Shown one piece after another: positions 51,794 through 60,661 of a stretch of DNA of 64,000 nt (positions within the stretch are counted from its first letter, which is position 1; each line of letters opens with the position of its first letter). The notes under the pieces were generated by a model, which saw only the letters and a list, made by a program, of their open reading frames with translations, was not told the origin of the DNA and ran no database searches. The DNA comes from DAISJI01 sp964559835 (lineage in GTDB: Bacteria; Acidobacteriota; Terriglobia; Terriglobales; Acidobacteriaceae). The stretch spans positions 186,001 to 250,000 of the forward strand of contig CAZLJE010000001.1 of NCBI GenBank assembly GCA_964559835.1, given 5' to 3'. Made by a program: the position numbers and the translations under genes.

Positions 51794-52612
51794 ATGAGCC
51801 GAATTTTTGAAGCCCTGAAGAAATCGAACTCGGAGAGCGGAGCTGCCGTGGCCCCAGCCGGCGTAACAGCCGATGCAGCACTGCCGATCCAGGAAGGCGC
51901 GGAACTGCCGATTGAGTTGGAAGGGTGTGCGCCGCTCCCCATTCAAGCTACGGCGCAAACCCGGCTCGTCTCGCTCACCGACGAGCGCAGTATCGGCGCC
52001 GAGAAAATGCGCGTCCTGGCCACCCGGCTTCGCCACCTGCGGAACAAGAAGAACTTCTCTAGCGTGCTGATCACGAGCAGCATGAAAGGAGAAGGCAAGA
52101 GCCTGATGTCGGCCAACCTGGCCTTGACGTTTTCGAAACAGGTGCGCCACCAGACGCTCGTTGTCGATGGTGATTTTCGCTGTCCCACACAGCACCGGCT
52201 ATTTGGTGTTGATGCCACACCGGGAATTGCAGATTGGTGGCTGGAGGACATGCCACTGAACCGGGTACTCAGGAAACATCCGGAACTACCGCTATGGTTC
52301 CTGGCCGCGGGCCACGTTCCCGACCAGCCGCTGGAAATCCTGCAGTCACAGCGATTTGCCGAACTGATCGCGAAACTGGCAACCATGTTTCACTGGGTCG
52401 TGATTGATTCTCCTCCACTGACGCCGATGGCGGATTCCTCCGTACTCAGTCACCTCGCGGAGGGCATTGTGCTGGTCGTGCGCCAGGGCGTTACGCCAGC
52501 CAAGGTCCTGCGGTCTGTCATGGACTCGATCGAACGAAAGAAACTGCTGGGTGTAGTGGTGAATGAAAGCAGCGCTCCGGAGCGACGGTATTACGACCAG
52601 TATTACAAGTGA
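51794..52612 (+). CDS. BY-kinase (CpsD/Wzc kinase-like)
   Basis: A 272-residue bacterial tyrosine kinase. It opens with MSRIFEALKKS, the typical start in PEP-CTERM EPS loci. Walker A is SSMKGEGKS (95-103), Walker A' is VVDGDFRCP, and Walker B is WVVIDSPP. The C-terminal tyrosine cluster YYDQYYK is the autophosphorylation tail. It should bind the cytoplasmic ends of the Wzz-like protein and control polymer length. Confidence 0.93.
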   Translation: MSRIFEALKKSNSESGAAVAPAGVTADAALPIQEGAELPIELEGCAPLPIQATAQTRLVSLTDERSIGAEKMRVLATRLRHLRNKKNFSSVLITSSMKGEGKSLMSANLALTFSKQVRHQTLVVDGDFRCPTQHRLFGVDATPGIADWWLEDMPLNRVLRKHPELPLWFLAAGHVPDQPLEILQSQRFAELIAKLATMFHWVVIDSPPLTPMADSSVLSHLAEGIVLVVRQGVTPAKVLRSVMDSIERKKLLGVVVNESSAPERRYYDQYYK

Positions 52613-52889
52613 TTGCGCATGGCGGTCCCGTTCTAGCTCAAAGGTGGAGTGGAAATGGTTTCTGCTGAGCCGCAAAGTTTTGCAATCTTTCCAATCTGGC
52701 GTTGTTTGAAAAGCACGTTACTTTTGTACCGAAAGCAACGTCTGGCCGCTGTAAATTACCGAAAAATAAGATATTTAAGTACCTAGAGCGGCGTGGTTGG
52801 CAACGTCGAATAATGGGCTCTATGGTACGGCAATTGCTCCCCTCAAAGACGATAAGAGTTCGAGAAAACGTGCGAGGGGAAGAAACGAA
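52613..52889. other. Intergenic region in the EPS cluster
   Basis: This 277-base region before the sugar transferase gene is AT-rich around 52690-52790, unlike the flanking genes, and may hold a promoter. The upstream frame of the sugar transferase is open to 52797, but ATG 52890 has the ribosome binding site. No clear -24/-12 or terminator was seen. Confidence 0.4.
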
Positions 52890-54032
52890 ATGGCAGTTAT
52901 GCCAGTGATGATGAGAGACCAAGCTCCGCTACGTCGTGCGCGCACCGCGCAGACGATTACCCGCGAGTCTCACCTGGTCGAGGAATCGAACTTCCTGTTC
53001 GCGGTCGCCCAGGAGCGGAAGCGGTCGGAGCGCTCTGGCAAGCCGTTCCTGCTACTGCTACTTTCGGGAAACTATACCGGTCGCAAGGGCGATGCTGTTA
53101 TCGGCAAGGTGGTAAGCGCTCTGGGTGTATCGACCCGAGATACCGACATGGCGGGGTGGTATGAGGACAAAGCGACCGTCGGCATTATCTTCACCGAGAT
53201 CGCGGAAAAGACCAACAATGCCGTACAGGCAGTCTTGACCCGGGTGACCACCGCGCTGAGCAAGGACCTCGACCCCAGCGAACTCAACGATATCTCCATT
53301 ACGTGCCACCTGTACCCGGAGGAAGCGGCAGCCCAGGGGACGCTTGACGTCAGTGTCTTTTATCCCGGGCAGACGACCGACCATCCGGAAAATCGGCGCG
53401 TGTCGCTGGCAGTGAAACGCGCCATCGATGTCGCGGGCAGCATGGCCGCTATCCTTTTGTTCTCACCGATTTTTGTCGTGCTGGCGATCCTGGTGAAGTG
53501 CTCGTCGAAGGGTCCGATCTTATTCCGGCAAACTCGAGTGGGGCAGTACGGGAAGAAGTTCACCTTCCTCAAGTTCCGTTCGATGCGCGTGAACAATGAC
53601 GCGAGCATCCACAAGGAGTTCGTCACCAAGTTCATTGCCGGCAAAGGCGAGAAGCAGCCCGGAGCTGCGGGAGCCGTTTTCAAGTTGACCAAGGACCCGC
53701 GGGTCACGACGGTCGGCCGGTTCATTCGACGTACGAGCCTCGATGAGCTGCCACAGTTCTTCAACGTGTTGTTTGGAGACATGTCGCTTGTGGGCCCACG
53801 GCCGCCGCTACCGTACGAATTCGAATGCTACGACGTGTGGCACCGGACCCGGGTGTTTGAAGTCCGGCCCGGCATCACGGGATTGTGGCAGGTAAACGGG
53901 CGCAGCAAGACGAATTTCGACGATATGGTCCGCCTCGACTTGCAATACGCGCGTACCTGGTCGATCTGGATGGACCTGAAGATCCTGGCGAAGACGCCCA
54001 AGGCAGTCATGGGCGGAGAGGGCGCGTACTGA
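52890..54032 (+). CDS. Polyprenyl-phosphate sugar-1-phosphate transferase with GGDEF-like N-terminus
   Basis: A 380-residue initiating glycosyltransferase. Residues 170-380 are the WbaP/EpsZ-type catalytic domain: one membrane helix at about 183-204, KGPILFRQTRVGQYGKKFTF, FRSMR, RRTSLDELPQFFNVL, DMSLVGPRP and the GLWQVNGRS end. It moves a sugar phosphate to the lipid carrier to start the repeat unit. Residues 30-150 resemble a GGDEF fold (FLFAVAQERKRSERSGKPFL, TDMAGWYEDKATVGIIF) with GWYED in place of GGDEF, so it should not make cyclic-di-GMP but might bind something. ATG 52890 follows GAGGGG. Confidence 0.88.
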   Translation: MAVMPVMMRDQAPLRRARTAQTITRESHLVEESNFLFAVAQERKRSERSGKPFLLLLLSGNYTGRKGDAVIGKVVSALGVSTRDTDMAGWYEDKATVGIIFTEIAEKTNNAVQAVLTRVTTALSKDLDPSELNDISITCHLYPEEAAAQGTLDVSVFYPGQTTDHPENRRVSLAVKRAIDVAGSMAAILLFSPIFVVLAILVKCSSKGPILFRQTRVGQYGKKFTFLKFRSMRVNNDASIHKEFVTKFIAGKGEKQPGAAGAVFKLTKDPRVTTVGRFIRRTSLDELPQFFNVLFGDMSLVGPRPPLPYEFECYDVWHRTRVFEVRPGITGLWQVNGRSKTNFDDMVRLDLQYARTWSIWMDLKILAKTPKAVMGGEGAY

Positions 54033-54097
54033 GTTCTGACTTGCGGCGCTCCCGAGCCGCTGGGCGCGATGTTCGACAATAGGTTAATCTCTCCCAA

Positions 54098-54112
54098 AGG
54101 CAGCATTCTTGC
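54098..54112 (+). promoter_or_regulatory. Candidate sigma-54 promoter of sugar-nucleotide genes
   Basis: AGGCAGCATTCTTGC: GGCA at -24 and TTGC at -12 with correct spacing. The start codon is 21 bases downstream, leaving a leader of about 10 bases, which is short. Confidence 0.45.
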
Positions 54113-54133
54113 CTGCAGTTTAAGAGAAAAAAT

Positions 54134-55174
54134 ATGATCCGAGTTGGGGTAGTAGGGTACGGCTACTGGGGGCCGAATATCGTCCGCAACTTGCGCGGGC
54201 TCGACGGCTCGCGCGTAGATATGGTCTGCGATAAGAGCCCGAAGTCGGTAGAGCGGGTTCGACGCGCCTATGCTGATGTCGCCACAAGCACAGATCCGAT
54301 GGAAGCCATCAAGTGTCCTTCCATCGACGCGGTGGCGATCATCACGCCGGTGTGGACGCACTATGAACTGGCGAAGGCGGCGCTCGAGAACGGGAAGCAT
54401 GTCTTCGTGGAAAAGCCGTTCACGGCAACATCGGCACAAGCCGAAGAACTGATCGAACTAGCCGCGAAGAAGAAACTCACGATCATGGTCGATCACACGT
54501 TCTTGTACACGGGAGCGGTGCGGAAGATCGACAGCCTGATTACGGACGGGACGCTCGGCCAGCTTTACTACTACGACTCGATGCGCGTGAACCTGGGCCT
54601 GTTCCAACACGACATCAACGTGATCTGGGACCTGGCGCCGCACGATCTGTCGATCATGGATTTCCTGATCAAGGAGCGCCCCGAAGCGATCTCGGCAACC
54701 GGCCAGGCTCACTTCAACAGCGGCCTCGAAGACGTGGCATTCATCACGGTGTATTTCCCGAACAAGATCATTGCGCACATCAACGTCAATTGGCTCTCGC
54801 CGGTAAAGATTCGGACCACCCTCATCGGTGGTGAAAAGAAGATGGTCGTGTGGAACGATCTGGATGCCGACGACAAGATCAAGGTGTACGACAAAGGCGT
54901 GGACATTTCTCAAAAAGAAAACGTGTACCAATTGCTGGTCAGCTATCGATCGGGAGACATGTTCGCGCCGCGTTTGCCTCCCGGAGAAGCGCTGACAGTG
55001 GAACTGAAAGAGTTCATGGATTGCATCAACACGGGTAAATCGTCGATCAGCGACGGCCATACGGGATTGCGGATCGTAAAGATGCTGGAAGCCGCGGAGA
55101 AGTCGGCGAAGAACCGGGGCGAATTGATCTACCTGACCGACGTGAATAAGCCGGCGGTGGGCGCAGCGGTCTAA
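54134..55174 (+). CDS. Gfo/Idh/MocA-family sugar dehydrogenase (WlbA/WbpB-like)
   Basis: A 346-residue NAD(P)-dependent oxidoreductase. It has the Rossmann motif GVVGYGYWGPNIVRNL and the EKP motif (VEKPFTATSAQAEEL). The context of nucleotide-sugar dehydrogenase, acetyltransferase and aminotransferase genes matches the 3-dehydrogenase of the UDP-diacetamido-uronic acid pathway (WlbA/WbpB). The sequence alone cannot fix the substrate. AAGAGA precedes ATG 54134. Confidence 0.87.
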   Translation: MIRVGVVGYGYWGPNIVRNLRGLDGSRVDMVCDKSPKSVERVRRAYADVATSTDPMEAIKCPSIDAVAIITPVWTHYELAKAALENGKHVFVEKPFTATSAQAEELIELAAKKKLTIMVDHTFLYTGAVRKIDSLITDGTLGQLYYYDSMRVNLGLFQHDINVIWDLAPHDLSIMDFLIKERPEAISATGQAHFNSGLEDVAFITVYFPNKIIAHINVNWLSPVKIRTTLIGGEKKMVVWNDLDADDKIKVYDKGVDISQKENVYQLLVSYRSGDMFAPRLPPGEALTVELKEFMDCINTGKSSISDGHTGLRIVKMLEAAEKSAKNRGELIYLTDVNKPAVGAAV

Positions 55175-55236
55175 TCAGCGTCAACCTGACGATCGTCAAC
55201 GCAACTCGCTTGAACATTGAAGAAGGGACCTAGATT

Positions 55237-56607
55237 ATGAATGTTTCCATCATCGGCGCCGGGTATGTGGGTCTTACGACCGCAGTGTGCCTCGCGGAAA
55301 TCGGCCATGAAGTCTTCTGTACGGACAGCGACCAGGCAAAGCTGGCGATGCTGCGCAACAAGGGGGTGCCATTTTATGAGCCGCATCTCGAGGAGGCACT
55401 TCGCGCAGCCTGTGATTCGGGCCGGTTGCGATTCACGCAGACCACCGAAGCGATCGAGTCCAGCGAAGTGATCTTCATTTGCGTGGGTACTCCTCCGCTA
55501 GAAAACGGCGAAGCGGACCTGTCGGCGATCGAGAATGTTGCCCACATGGTTGTGGAACACGCACGGGGATATCGGTTGATCGTCGACAAGAGCACCGTAC
55601 CGGTGCAGACGGCACAGCAGCTTCGGAAACACATTCAGGTGTACAACCGACGCGGTTTGGAATTCGATGTGGCTTCCAATCCTGAATTCCTGCGCGAAGG
55701 GTCTGCGGTTGGAGATTCCCTCCATCCAGACCGAATCGTCGTTGGAGTGGAGGGACAGAGAGCGGCCCTGATACTGAAAGAGATCTACGCTCCGATCCTG
55801 GACCACACTTTCAAGTGTCCGATACACGATGAGTGTCCAGCCAAAGAAGTTCCGTTCATCGTGACCGACACCAACAGCGCGGAATTGATCAAGCATGCTT
55901 CCAACGCTTTCCTGGCCACGAAGATCTCATTCATCAACATGGTCGCAGACCTGTGCGAAGCGGCAGGCGCCGACGTTGCCAAGGTGGCCCAAGGGATGGG
56001 TCTGGATCCGAGAATTGGTCCGGCGTTCCTGAAACCGGGAATCGGATTCGGAGGATTTTGTTTCCCCAAGGACCTGCAAGCATTCGTCAGGATCGCGGAG
56101 ACGTTCGGTTGTGATTTCTCGCTGTTGAAGGAAGTCGAGAGGGTCAATACTCACCGGGCCGACCAAATGGTGAGCAAGTTGAAGAAAGAACTGTGGGTGC
56201 TCTCAGGCAAGACGATCGCGGTCTGGGGTTTGGCGTTCAAGCCTGACACCGATGACGTCCGGTTTGCGCCGTCGTTTGCAATCATCCGTAAGCTGCTAGG
56301 GGAGCGAGTCACCATCCGGGCGTACGATCCGCAAGCAATGGAGAAGGCGAAAGCTGAACTTCCAAATGTCGAGTACTGTGCGGACATCTACGACGCCGCC
56401 CAAGGCGCCGACGCTGTTCTGGTAATGACGGAATGGAGCCAATTCCGGAACCCCGATTGGGAGCGAATCCGCAAGAACATGCGGCGCCCGTTACTGCTGG
56501 ATGGACGGAATATGTACGCAGTGGATGAGTTGGCGCAGCATGGCTTTCAACATATCGGCATCGGCAGGAGGGCGTCGGCGCCGGCCACGATGACAGTGAA
56601 TGCTTGA
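55237..56607 (+). CDS. UDP-sugar 6-dehydrogenase (Ugd/WbpA family)
   Basis: A 456-residue UDP-glucose/GDP-mannose dehydrogenase family enzyme. The NAD motif is GAGYVGLTTA at the start. Family motifs continue with FICVGTPPLENGEADLSAIE and STVPVQTA, the catalytic Cys275 in GFGGFCFPKDL, and AVWGLAFKPDTDDVRFAPS. It oxidises the C6 alcohol of a UDP-hexose to a carboxylate. By general sequence it is like UDP-glucose dehydrogenase, but its neighbours suggest UDP-GlcNAc as substrate. Its last bases overlap the next gene. Confidence 0.93.
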   Translation: MNVSIIGAGYVGLTTAVCLAEIGHEVFCTDSDQAKLAMLRNKGVPFYEPHLEEALRAACDSGRLRFTQTTEAIESSEVIFICVGTPPLENGEADLSAIENVAHMVVEHARGYRLIVDKSTVPVQTAQQLRKHIQVYNRRGLEFDVASNPEFLREGSAVGDSLHPDRIVVGVEGQRAALILKEIYAPILDHTFKCPIHDECPAKEVPFIVTDTNSAELIKHASNAFLATKISFINMVADLCEAAGADVAKVAQGMGLDPRIGPAFLKPGIGFGGFCFPKDLQAFVRIAETFGCDFSLLKEVERVNTHRADQMVSKLKKELWVLSGKTIAVWGLAFKPDTDDVRFAPSFAIIRKLLGERVTIRAYDPQAMEKAKAELPNVEYCADIYDAAQGADAVLVMTEWSQFRNPDWERIRKNMRRPLLLDGRNMYAVDELAQHGFQHIGIGRRASAPATMTVNA

Positions 56608-57127
56608 TCAGAAGCGGAGCGTTGCCGAGATCATGAATGAGTTTGTTTGCATTGCACCTGATGTAAAGCTGGGCTCGGGAGTGAAGCTCTCGAAGTTCAT
56701 CAACCTTTACGGGTGCACTATCGGCGATGACACGAAGATCGGCGCGTTCGTGGAGATCCAGAAGAACGCGTTCATCGGCAACCGCTGCAAGATCTCGAGT
56801 CATACTTTCGTGTGCGAGGGCGTCACGATCGAAGACGAGGTGTTTGTCGGGCACGGTGTAGTGTTCATCAACGATATTTATCCACGGGCCACCACCGAGA
56901 GCGGCGGATTACAGACCGAAGCCGATTGGGCGGTGGCGAAAACCTTGATCAAGAAGCGCGCCTCGATCGGTTCGGGAGCAACGATCCTGGCTAACATCAC
57001 CATAGGTGAGAACGCGATCGTCGGCGCCGGCGCCGTAGTTACAAAAGATGTTCCGGCCAACACGATCGTGGCAGGCAATCCCGCGCGCGTGCTGCGCAAG
57101 ATCAAACAGGAAGCCAAAGCAAAATGA
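56600..57127 (+). CDS. Left-handed beta-helix N-acetyltransferase (WlbB/WbpD-like)
   Basis: A 175-residue hexapeptide-repeat acyltransferase. Repeats such as IGDDTKIGAFVEIQ, IGNRCKISSHTFV and IGSGATILANITIGENAIVG form the helix; the VGHGVVFINDIYPRA segment with His and Asn is typical of UDP-3-amino sugar N-acetyltransferases. ATG 56600 overlaps the previous stop; ATG 56636 (MNEFVCIAPDV) would give the tighter family start and is equally possible. It overlaps the next gene by ATGA. Confidence 0.9.
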   Translation: MLDQKRSVAEIMNEFVCIAPDVKLGSGVKLSKFINLYGCTIGDDTKIGAFVEIQKNAFIGNRCKISSHTFVCEGVTIEDEVFVGHGVVFINDIYPRATTESGGLQTEADWAVAKTLIKKRASIGSGATILANITIGENAIVGAGAVVTKDVPANTIVAGNPARVLRKIKQEAKAK

Positions 57128-58332
57128 GCAATCAAAAAGTCCCTTTTCTCGACCTGGTCACCCCCCATAAAGAATTGGAAGAAGAACTCGTCGCGGCGTT
57201 TCGCGCGGCCCTGAACACGGCTGGGTTCGTCGGGGGCGCCGCCGTCGCGGATTTCGAGCGCGACTTTGCGAAGTTCTGCGAATCGGAACACAGCATTGCC
57301 GTCAACAGCGGAACGGATGCACTCCGCTTTGCGCTAGCGGCCGCCGGCGTCAAGGCCGGCGATGCCGTGATTACGGTGCCGAACACGTTCATCGCTACGA
57401 CGGAAGCCATCTCGCAGGTTGGCGCGACTCCGGAATTCGTCGATATCGATGAACGTACTTACACGCTCTGCCCAGAAAAGCTGCGCGCCTATCTCGGACG
57501 CGAGTGCACGAAGGACTCCAACAGACGAGCGGTCAGCAAACGTAGCGGAAAGCCGGTGACGGCGATTATTCCGGTCCACCTGTATGGCCAGATGGCTGAC
57601 ATGGATCCGATCCTGGCGACTGCAGCAGAGTACAACCTCATCGTCATCGAGGACGCGTGCCAAGCGCACGGAGCGCAGTATTTCTCGAAAAAGCACAACC
57701 GGTGGTTTACAGCTGGGTCAATGGGAAAGGCGGCCGCTTTCAGCTTCTACCCGGGAAAGAATCTGGGTGCTCTCGGTGAAGGCGGAGCGATCACGACGGA
57801 CGACGAACACGTGGCCAAGATTTGCCGCCAATTGCGCGATCACGGCCAGGCGCAAAAGTACTATCACGACATCGAGGGATACAACGGACGGTTAGATTCG
57901 ATCCAGTGCTCATTCCTGCACGTGAAGCTGCAGCATTTGGCAAAGTGGAACGAGCAGCGGAGAGCGGCCGCGCGACGGTACGACGAGGCGTTCGCCGGTT
58001 GCAAGGGGCTGGTCGCGCCGGTGCAGCCGGAATGTTCGAAGTCGGTCTACCACTTGTACGTCGTGCGCGTGCAGGATCGGGAAGAACTGCAGCAGGAACT
58101 AGCGTCGGCGGGCATTGGTACCGGGATCCACTACCCAGTGCCGCTACATCAGCAGAAGGCGTATGCGCACCTCGGGTACAAGACTGGCGATTTCCCAATC
58201 ACGGAGAAAGTCGCGCCGGAGATCGTGTCGTTGCCGATGTTCCCGAACCTGACAGCGGAGCAGCAGAAGATGGCTGTCGACGCGGTACGTGCCTGCGTGG
58301 GCGAAAAGGCGGCGACGGCGGCGCAGGGATAA
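57124..58332 (+). CDS. DegT/DnrJ-family sugar aminotransferase (WlbC/WbpE-like)
   Basis: A 402-residue PLP-dependent nucleotide-sugar aminotransferase. The N-terminus VPFLDLVTPHKELEEEL is usual for the family; NSGTDALRFAL binds PLP phosphate, EDACQAHGA holds the PLP aspartate, and Lys212 in SFYPGKNLGALGEGGA forms the Schiff base. A basic insert near residue 135 (RECTKDSNRRAVSKRSG) is unusual. With its neighbours it completes the amination step of a 2,3-diacetamido-uronic acid pathway. Its ATG overlaps the acetyltransferase stop. Confidence 0.93.
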   Translation: MSNQKVPFLDLVTPHKELEEELVAAFRAALNTAGFVGGAAVADFERDFAKFCESEHSIAVNSGTDALRFALAAAGVKAGDAVITVPNTFIATTEAISQVGATPEFVDIDERTYTLCPEKLRAYLGRECTKDSNRRAVSKRSGKPVTAIIPVHLYGQMADMDPILATAAEYNLIVIEDACQAHGAQYFSKKHNRWFTAGSMGKAAAFSFYPGKNLGALGEGGAITTDDEHVAKICRQLRDHGQAQKYYHDIEGYNGRLDSIQCSFLHVKLQHLAKWNEQRRAAARRYDEAFAGCKGLVAPVQPECSKSVYHLYVVRVQDREELQQELASAGIGTGIHYPVPLHQQKAYAHLGYKTGDFPITEKVAPEIVSLPMFPNLTAEQQKMAVDAVRACVGEKAATAAQG

Positions 58333-58376
58333 CTCAGCCGAGCAGACTCAGCTGTGCGAATCGTTCGCAAATCATA

Positions 58377-59483
58377 ATGAGCACAACACAAATTGCGCCA
58401 CCCGCGCCGACGCTAGCGGCGGCACGGCGAAACGGGAAGAAGGTGTGGATCGACCTCGACAACTCTCCACATGTCCCTTTTTTCGCGCCCATCATCGATG
58501 CGCTCGAGCAGCAAGGGCACTCGGTTCTGGTGTCGGCCCGCGACTTTGCCCAAGTGATCGAACTTGCGGATCTCATGGGAGTGCGGTACCGGAAGGTTGG
58601 CCGGCACTTTGGCAAGAACACCGTCATGAAACTCGTCGGCTTGACGGCCCGTGCAGCGCAGTTAGCGCCGGTCGTGCGAAACGCAAAGCCGGACCTCGCC
58701 GTATCGCATGGCTCGCGCGCGCAGCTCTTGCTGTCGTCACTGCTACGCATTCCGGCGATCACGATCGGTGACTACGAGCACGCCAAAGTTTTCGCCGTTG
58801 TTCGTCCGCAATGGGTGATCGTGCCGCAGGTCTTTCCTGATGACGCGTGGGGAATGGCGCCGGACCGGGTGCTGAAGTACCCGGGGATAAAAGAGGATGT
58901 ATACGTTCCGCGATTCAAGCCCGACGCCGGCGTGCGGACGGAACTCGGGCTGAGTGTTGACGAGATCGTCGTTACCGTGCGACCGCCGGCGACGCACGCG
59001 CATTATCACAATCCGGAAAGCGACGTAATTTTCGAAGCGGTCATGCAGCGCCTGGCGCGGACGCCGAACGTACGGGTCGTCCTTTTACCCCGCACTCCGG
59101 CGCAGGCAGCGGAGATCCGGGAGCGGTGGAGCGAGCACTTCCGCTCAGGCAAGATGATGGTGCCGGCGCACGTCGTCGACGGATTGAACCTGATCTGGTT
59201 CTCGGACCTGGTCATCAGCGGGGGCGGAACCATGAACCGCGAAGCGGCGGCGCTGGAAGTGCCCGTGTACAGCACGTTCCGCGGGAAGATCGGCGTCGTC
59301 GACCGCTACCTGGTGCAGCAGGGAAGAATGGTGTTGATTGAATCGGTTGCCGATGTCGAAACCAAGATCAAGTTGATTGCGCGCCAGCGGCATGAGACGC
59401 CCAAGGTGGATCAGAGCACACTGTCGACCATCGTTAAACACATAAATGACGCTCTGGAGGCAGCATGCCGCAGCCGGTCGTAG
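58377..59483 (+). CDS. DUF354 (glycosyltransferase-B-like) protein
   Basis: A 368-residue DUF354 protein. Hallmarks are the KKVWIDLDNSPHVPFF start of the domain and the LVISGGGTMNREAAALEVPV donor-site-like segment, both like GT-B folds. It is often found in archaeal and bacterial surface-polysaccharide loci; the reaction is unproven. ATG 58377 gives a 20-residue Ala/Pro-rich leader; the longer open frame upstream is a shadow of the aminotransferase gene. The last 19 bases overlap the next gene. Confidence 0.85.
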   Translation: MSTTQIAPPAPTLAAARRNGKKVWIDLDNSPHVPFFAPIIDALEQQGHSVLVSARDFAQVIELADLMGVRYRKVGRHFGKNTVMKLVGLTARAAQLAPVVRNAKPDLAVSHGSRAQLLLSSLLRIPAITIGDYEHAKVFAVVRPQWVIVPQVFPDDAWGMAPDRVLKYPGIKEDVYVPRFKPDAGVRTELGLSVDEIVVTVRPPATHAHYHNPESDVIFEAVMQRLARTPNVRVVLLPRTPAQAAEIRERWSEHFRSGKMMVPAHVVDGLNLIWFSDLVISGGGTMNREAAALEVPVYSTFRGKIGVVDRYLVQQGRMVLIESVADVETKIKLIARQRHETPKVDQSTLSTIVKHINDALEAACRSRS

Positions 59484-60589
59484 GCCTGGCCCAATCTGCG
59501 GGAAAGATCGAGCAACTGCTCGACATTGCTGTCCGCGGTCTGCACCGGATGTTCGATGCGAGCACCGGCATCTTCTGTGACCAGCTGGTGCGCCAGGGTG
59601 AGGAATGGAAGCAGGTGGGAGTTTCGCCGCGGTACTCGTTGATGACGTACCTTGGCCTGCACAGGGCCGAAAGAGCAGGAACGACGACGGGATTCCAGCC
59701 GCGCGAATTGACCCAGAACATTGCAAAAGACTTGAAGTGGCTCACGAACGTCGGCGATCTCGGATGTCTGCTCTGGGCCGCCGCGGAGATTACCCCGGGT
59801 GACGTACCGGCATTGTGGACCCGGCTGAATCCGGAAAGCGCGCTGGACAGTTACAGTGACGGCCGGAACGGCGCCACGATGGAGTTGGCATGGTTGCTGA
59901 CTGGACTCGCGAAGGCCAACGCAGTCGCGCCACAACTTCCAAAACTGCGGACGGTGGCCGATAGCACGTACCAGCGGTTGATGCAAAACCGCGGTAAGAG
60001 CGGCCTCTTTGGCCATCTGTCACGCAAAGCTGGAGTACGAGGATTCGCGCGTGGACACGTCGGCAGTTTTGCCGACCAGGTTTACCCGACAATCGCGCTG
60101 TCGGAGGTTTCGACTTCCTTCGGCCAGAAGGATGCGCTCGATGTGGCGTTACACACAGCGCGCAAGGTATGCAGTTTGCAAGGCCCGCTCGGCCAGTGGT
60201 GGTGGCACTACAACTCCGATACGGGTACGGTGGTCAGCACCTATCCGGTTTATTCAGTGCACCAGCACGCGATGGGACCAATGATGCTATTCGCGGCGAT
60301 GGACGCCGGCGGAGTAGATTTCGGTACCCACATCTATAAAGGCCTGGATTGGATCACAACAAATGAGCTTGGCATAGACATGCGGGAAGGTTCAGCGCCG
60401 CTGGTGTGGCGAGCCATCGCACAGACCTCGGCAGGGAAGTGGAAGACCCGCGTGAATGCGACCCTCCGGCCCAAGTCGGCCGCGCGTGCGGTGCCCGGCA
60501 AGCTGTCGCTCGTCGCCGAATGCCGGCCGTACGAACTGGGATGGATGTTGTACGCGTGGTCGGGCAGGCCGAGAACAAGCGAATCCTAA
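59465..60589 (+). CDS. Unrecognised EPS-cluster protein, helical-toroid-like
   Basis: A 374-residue cytoplasmic protein that I do not recognise. It overlaps the DUF354 gene by 19 bases, so the two are translated together. It is predicted mainly alpha-helical. Conserved-looking segments are RYSLMTYLGLHRAERAG, SDGRNGATMELAWLLTGLAK, QGPLGQWWWHYNSDTGTVV and YPVYSVHQHAMGPMMLFAA, which recall alpha/alpha-barrel epimerases, lyases or prenyltransferase-like folds acting on sugars. No membrane segment or signal peptide is present. A role in modifying or degrading the polymer is inferred from context alone. Confidence 0.75.
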   Translation: MPQPVVGLAQSAGKIEQLLDIAVRGLHRMFDASTGIFCDQLVRQGEEWKQVGVSPRYSLMTYLGLHRAERAGTTTGFQPRELTQNIAKDLKWLTNVGDLGCLLWAAAEITPGDVPALWTRLNPESALDSYSDGRNGATMELAWLLTGLAKANAVAPQLPKLRTVADSTYQRLMQNRGKSGLFGHLSRKAGVRGFARGHVGSFADQVYPTIALSEVSTSFGQKDALDVALHTARKVCSLQGPLGQWWWHYNSDTGTVVSTYPVYSVHQHAMGPMMLFAAMDAGGVDFGTHIYKGLDWITTNELGIDMREGSAPLVWRAIAQTSAGKWKTRVNATLRPKSAARAVPGKLSLVAECRPYELGWMLYAWSGRPRTSES

Positions 60590-60661
60590 CATTTCGACAA
60601 CAAAGCAGATTGAAGGTCGCGGCGGGAAACGCGACTGGGCAGAACCAAGAGAGGAGCGAAG

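Noticed and set aside
52613..52889. JUMPstart/ops-like element for the NusG-type antiterminator
   Set aside because: No GGCGGTAGCGT-like sequence is present; AGCGGCGTGG is too different to call.
57822..58376. Upstream extension of the DUF354 reading frame
   Set aside because: It overlaps the aminotransferase gene entirely and has an Arg/Ala/Gly-rich shadow composition; the family start is at 58377.
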